From contig QHOV01000087.1 of NCBI GenBank assembly GCA_003218885.1, positions 1 to 39,539 of the forward strand: a stretch of 39,539 bases of DNA. The letters are read 5' to 3'. Numbering within the stretch: the stretch's first letter is position 1; the number at the start of each line of letters is the position of its first letter. This document shows positions 38,159 to 39,539 of the stretch, piece by piece. Source of the DNA: Verrucomicrobiota bacterium. Lineage in GTDB: Bacteria > Verrucomicrobiota > Verrucomicrobiia > Chthoniobacterales > UBA10450. The notes below the pieces were generated by a model that did no database searches, was not told the origin of the DNA, and was given only the letters and a program-made list of their open reading frames with translations. Position numbers and translations under genes: made by a program.

Positions 38159-39539
38159 GTCACTTCACTCGTTTCGGAGTGGCCCAGTCGAAATCCTTTA
38201 GAGCGTCTTCTGGCTTTTCGGGAAATCCAAGAACGCCGCGCGACCGATCGAACTGATAGATGCGTGTTGGCTTTCGTTGATGAACTGACGCAGTTCAACA
38301 ACTCATTGGGATCGCGTTTGCGATTGAAGAGTTGTTCGCGAGCGCCGTTGGCCATGAAAATGTATTTCCACTCATCGGTCACAACCATGACTTTGAAATC
38401 CTGGGAGCCAGGCACTTCAACCCTACCGATAAGATATTCTCGCGGCGCGGATTCACCTTGGAGCGTTTTTAGAACATCCACTCCTTCGCGCAGTTCGCAC
38501 GCCCCCGCAGCCTGTGTGGCAATTCCAAAAAGATCTGCCAGGCTGATCAGTTCATTCCGGACAGTTCCGGCTCGTAGCGTTGCTGGCCAGCTCAAGAGGA
38601 AAGGAACTCGGCAAGAGGCCTCAAAGAAGTTTTGTTTCTGCCAGCCGTGATGGTCACCCAAAAGATCGCCGTGGTCGGAGAAAAAACAGATAAGGACGTT
38701 CTCGGAGTTCGGCCGTGCTTCGATTGCATCAAGGATTCGCTCAAGACAATGATCGAGGTAAGTGATTTCGCCGTAATACCGCGCCTTCACGATTTTCGCC
38801 AGCTCCGGATTGATCGCGTCTGCCCAAATGGCATGTCGCATGTAGGGAATCTCTTCATCCTGGTGGTCTTCCTCGAGGTTGCCGAGAACGAGGTCGGGCA
38901 TTCGATCCGGGTTGTACATTCGATTGAAAGGAATCGGCGGAGCGAGCGGAGGATGTGGCCCCATCAACGATACGAATCCAAAAAACGGGCGCGAATCATC
39001 TGACTTTGAGATCTCTTCTACCGCGCGATCGGCCACCCACCACTCCGCGCCCAACTCCGCTGGGAGCGGGCTGCGCTGTGGAATGTAATACATTTCGCTG
39101 CGTTCCCCCATTTGTTGCTCCAGGAAATCGAATTCTGGATGCTCGCGAGCGAGCCATGAACCATAATCATCGCCTTCGCGCGCAGGCGGATGGTAGGTCT
39201 CTTCACTGCGCCAGAGCGTTTGGTAACCGACGTCTTCATCCCATGGATAAGTGTGGAATTTTCCGATTCCAAACGTGCGGTACCCGAGGCGCGACATCAC
39301 CCGAGCGAGATACGGTCCACAACGCGCTTCCATTTCTTTGGCTTGGCCAGCCACAGGATCTGCCTTTGCATTGCTGAAGACGCGGGTCGTCGGCGGCTCG
39401 CACCCTGTTCGGATCGTATAGCGAGCGGCGACGCAGACCGGACACGTGGCATATGCGTTTGAAAACGTGACTCCCCTGCGCACTAAGCGATCGAGGTTCG
39501 GAGTATAAATATGCGAGTTACCGAGCACAGCGATGGTAT
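38155..39539 (-). CDS. Type I sulfatase, 5'-truncated by window end and frameshifted at the C-terminus
   Basis: Hydrolyses sulfate esters, probably from a carbohydrate. The frame is open to the right edge (TIAVLGNSHIYTPNLDRL), so the N-terminus is outside the window and GTG 39528 is not the start. The sulfatase signature needing conversion to formylglycine is CVAARYTIRTG, a C-x-A-x-R form of C-x-P-S-R. Metal and catalytic elements include IGKFH, MGPHPPLAPP and FFSDHGDLLGDHHGWQKQ. Up to NRKRDPNELLNC the reading is normal. Beyond that the frame becomes an Arg/Ser-rich tail (VRSVARRSWISRKARRRSKG), while the other frame over the same bases reads RIYQFDRSRGVLGFPEKPED followed by ALKDFDWATPKRVK, which looks like the true end (stop at 38160-38162). 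A single-base indel between about 38240 and 38300 would explain it. Confidence 0.85.
   Translation of the reverse strand, partial: TIAVLGNSHIYTPNLDRLVRRGVTFSNAYATCPVCVAARYTIRTGCEPPTTRVFSNAKADPVAGQAKEMEARCGPYLARVMSRLGYRTFGIGKFHTYPWDEDVGYQTLWRSEETYHPPAREGDDYGSWLAREHPEFDFLEQQMGERSEMYYIPQRSPLPAELGAEWWVADRAVEEISKSDDSRPFFGFVSLMGPHPPLAPPIPFNRMYNPDRMPDLVLGNLEEDHQDEEIPYMRHAIWADAINPELAKIVKARYYGEITYLDHCLERILDAIEARPNSENVLICFFSDHGDLLGDHHGWQKQNFFEASCRVPFLLSWPATLRAGTVRNELISLADLFGIATQAAGACELREGVDVLKTLQGESAPREYLIGRVEVPGSQDFKVMVVTDEWKYIFMANGAREQLFNRKRDPNELLNCVSSSTKANTHLSVRSVARRSWISRKARRRSKGFRLGHSETSEVT

Overview
The window is a 39.5 kb piece of a bacterial chromosome of moderately high GC, densely coded on both strands. 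No rRNA, tRNA, CRISPR array, transposase or phage gene was recognised, and no gene-free gap exceeds about 250 bases. The likely source is a soil- or sediment-type member of the Verrucomicrobia/PVC group. This is an inference from the B12-dependent NrdJ, the cyclase/TolB/TPR sensor, the fused SAM-glycosyltransferase protein, and a repeat-derived peptide (PNAERPTSNIE) inside UvrA. I associate such repeats with that group from memory and could not test this.

Layout. 1-4311 (+): the 3' part of class II ribonucleotide reductase nrdJ, then an acyl-CoA dehydrogenase and a ketol-acid reductoisomerase only 2 nt apart. 4387-10062 (-): uvrA, translationally coupled (ATGA) to a periplasmic TPR protein, then a tiny secreted protein. 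10187-17600 (mostly +): a surface-glycan type cluster with a GT39-like membrane glycosyltransferase, a DPM1-like GT2, a reversed methyltransferase, a SAM/GT2 fusion, two methyltransferases and an FkbM methyltransferase; the last three are tightly coupled. 17640-23521 (-): DoxX followed by three large GT-C-like membrane proteins, the last split by a frameshift. 23680-29194 (-): a secreted subtilase with a strong terminator, a dicarboxylate/glutamate symporter, an N-carbamoylputrescine amidase-like nitrilase and a secreted cyclophilin. 29317-35603 (-): the cyclase/TolB/TPR protein, carB and sufE. 35681-36664 (+): mdh. 36673-39539 (-): a sulfatase (cut by the window edge and frameshifted near its C-terminus) and two methyltransferases.

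Housekeeping genes (nrdJ, ilvC, uvrA, carB, sufE, mdh) therefore frame an accessory block (about 10.1-23.5 kb) that looks devoted to building, modifying or exporting a cell-surface glycan. GT2 enzymes would load sugars onto a lipid carrier, GT-C membrane enzymes would transfer them outside the membrane, and methyltransferases would decorate them.

The most interesting structure is the patchwork origin of this block. A decayed copy of the uvrA 5' end plus its upstream region lies on the far side of the first glycosyltransferase. The same 35-nt upstream block occurs a third time in front of the reversed methyltransferase. That methyltransferase is itself flanked by a decayed copy of the start of the SAM/GT2 gene. 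The cassettes thus appear to have been added next to, or through, duplicated gene starts. Several intergenic repeat families (inverted repeats, double hairpins, tandem 8-mers) also reach into coding sequence, notably in uvrA and at the start of the amidase gene.
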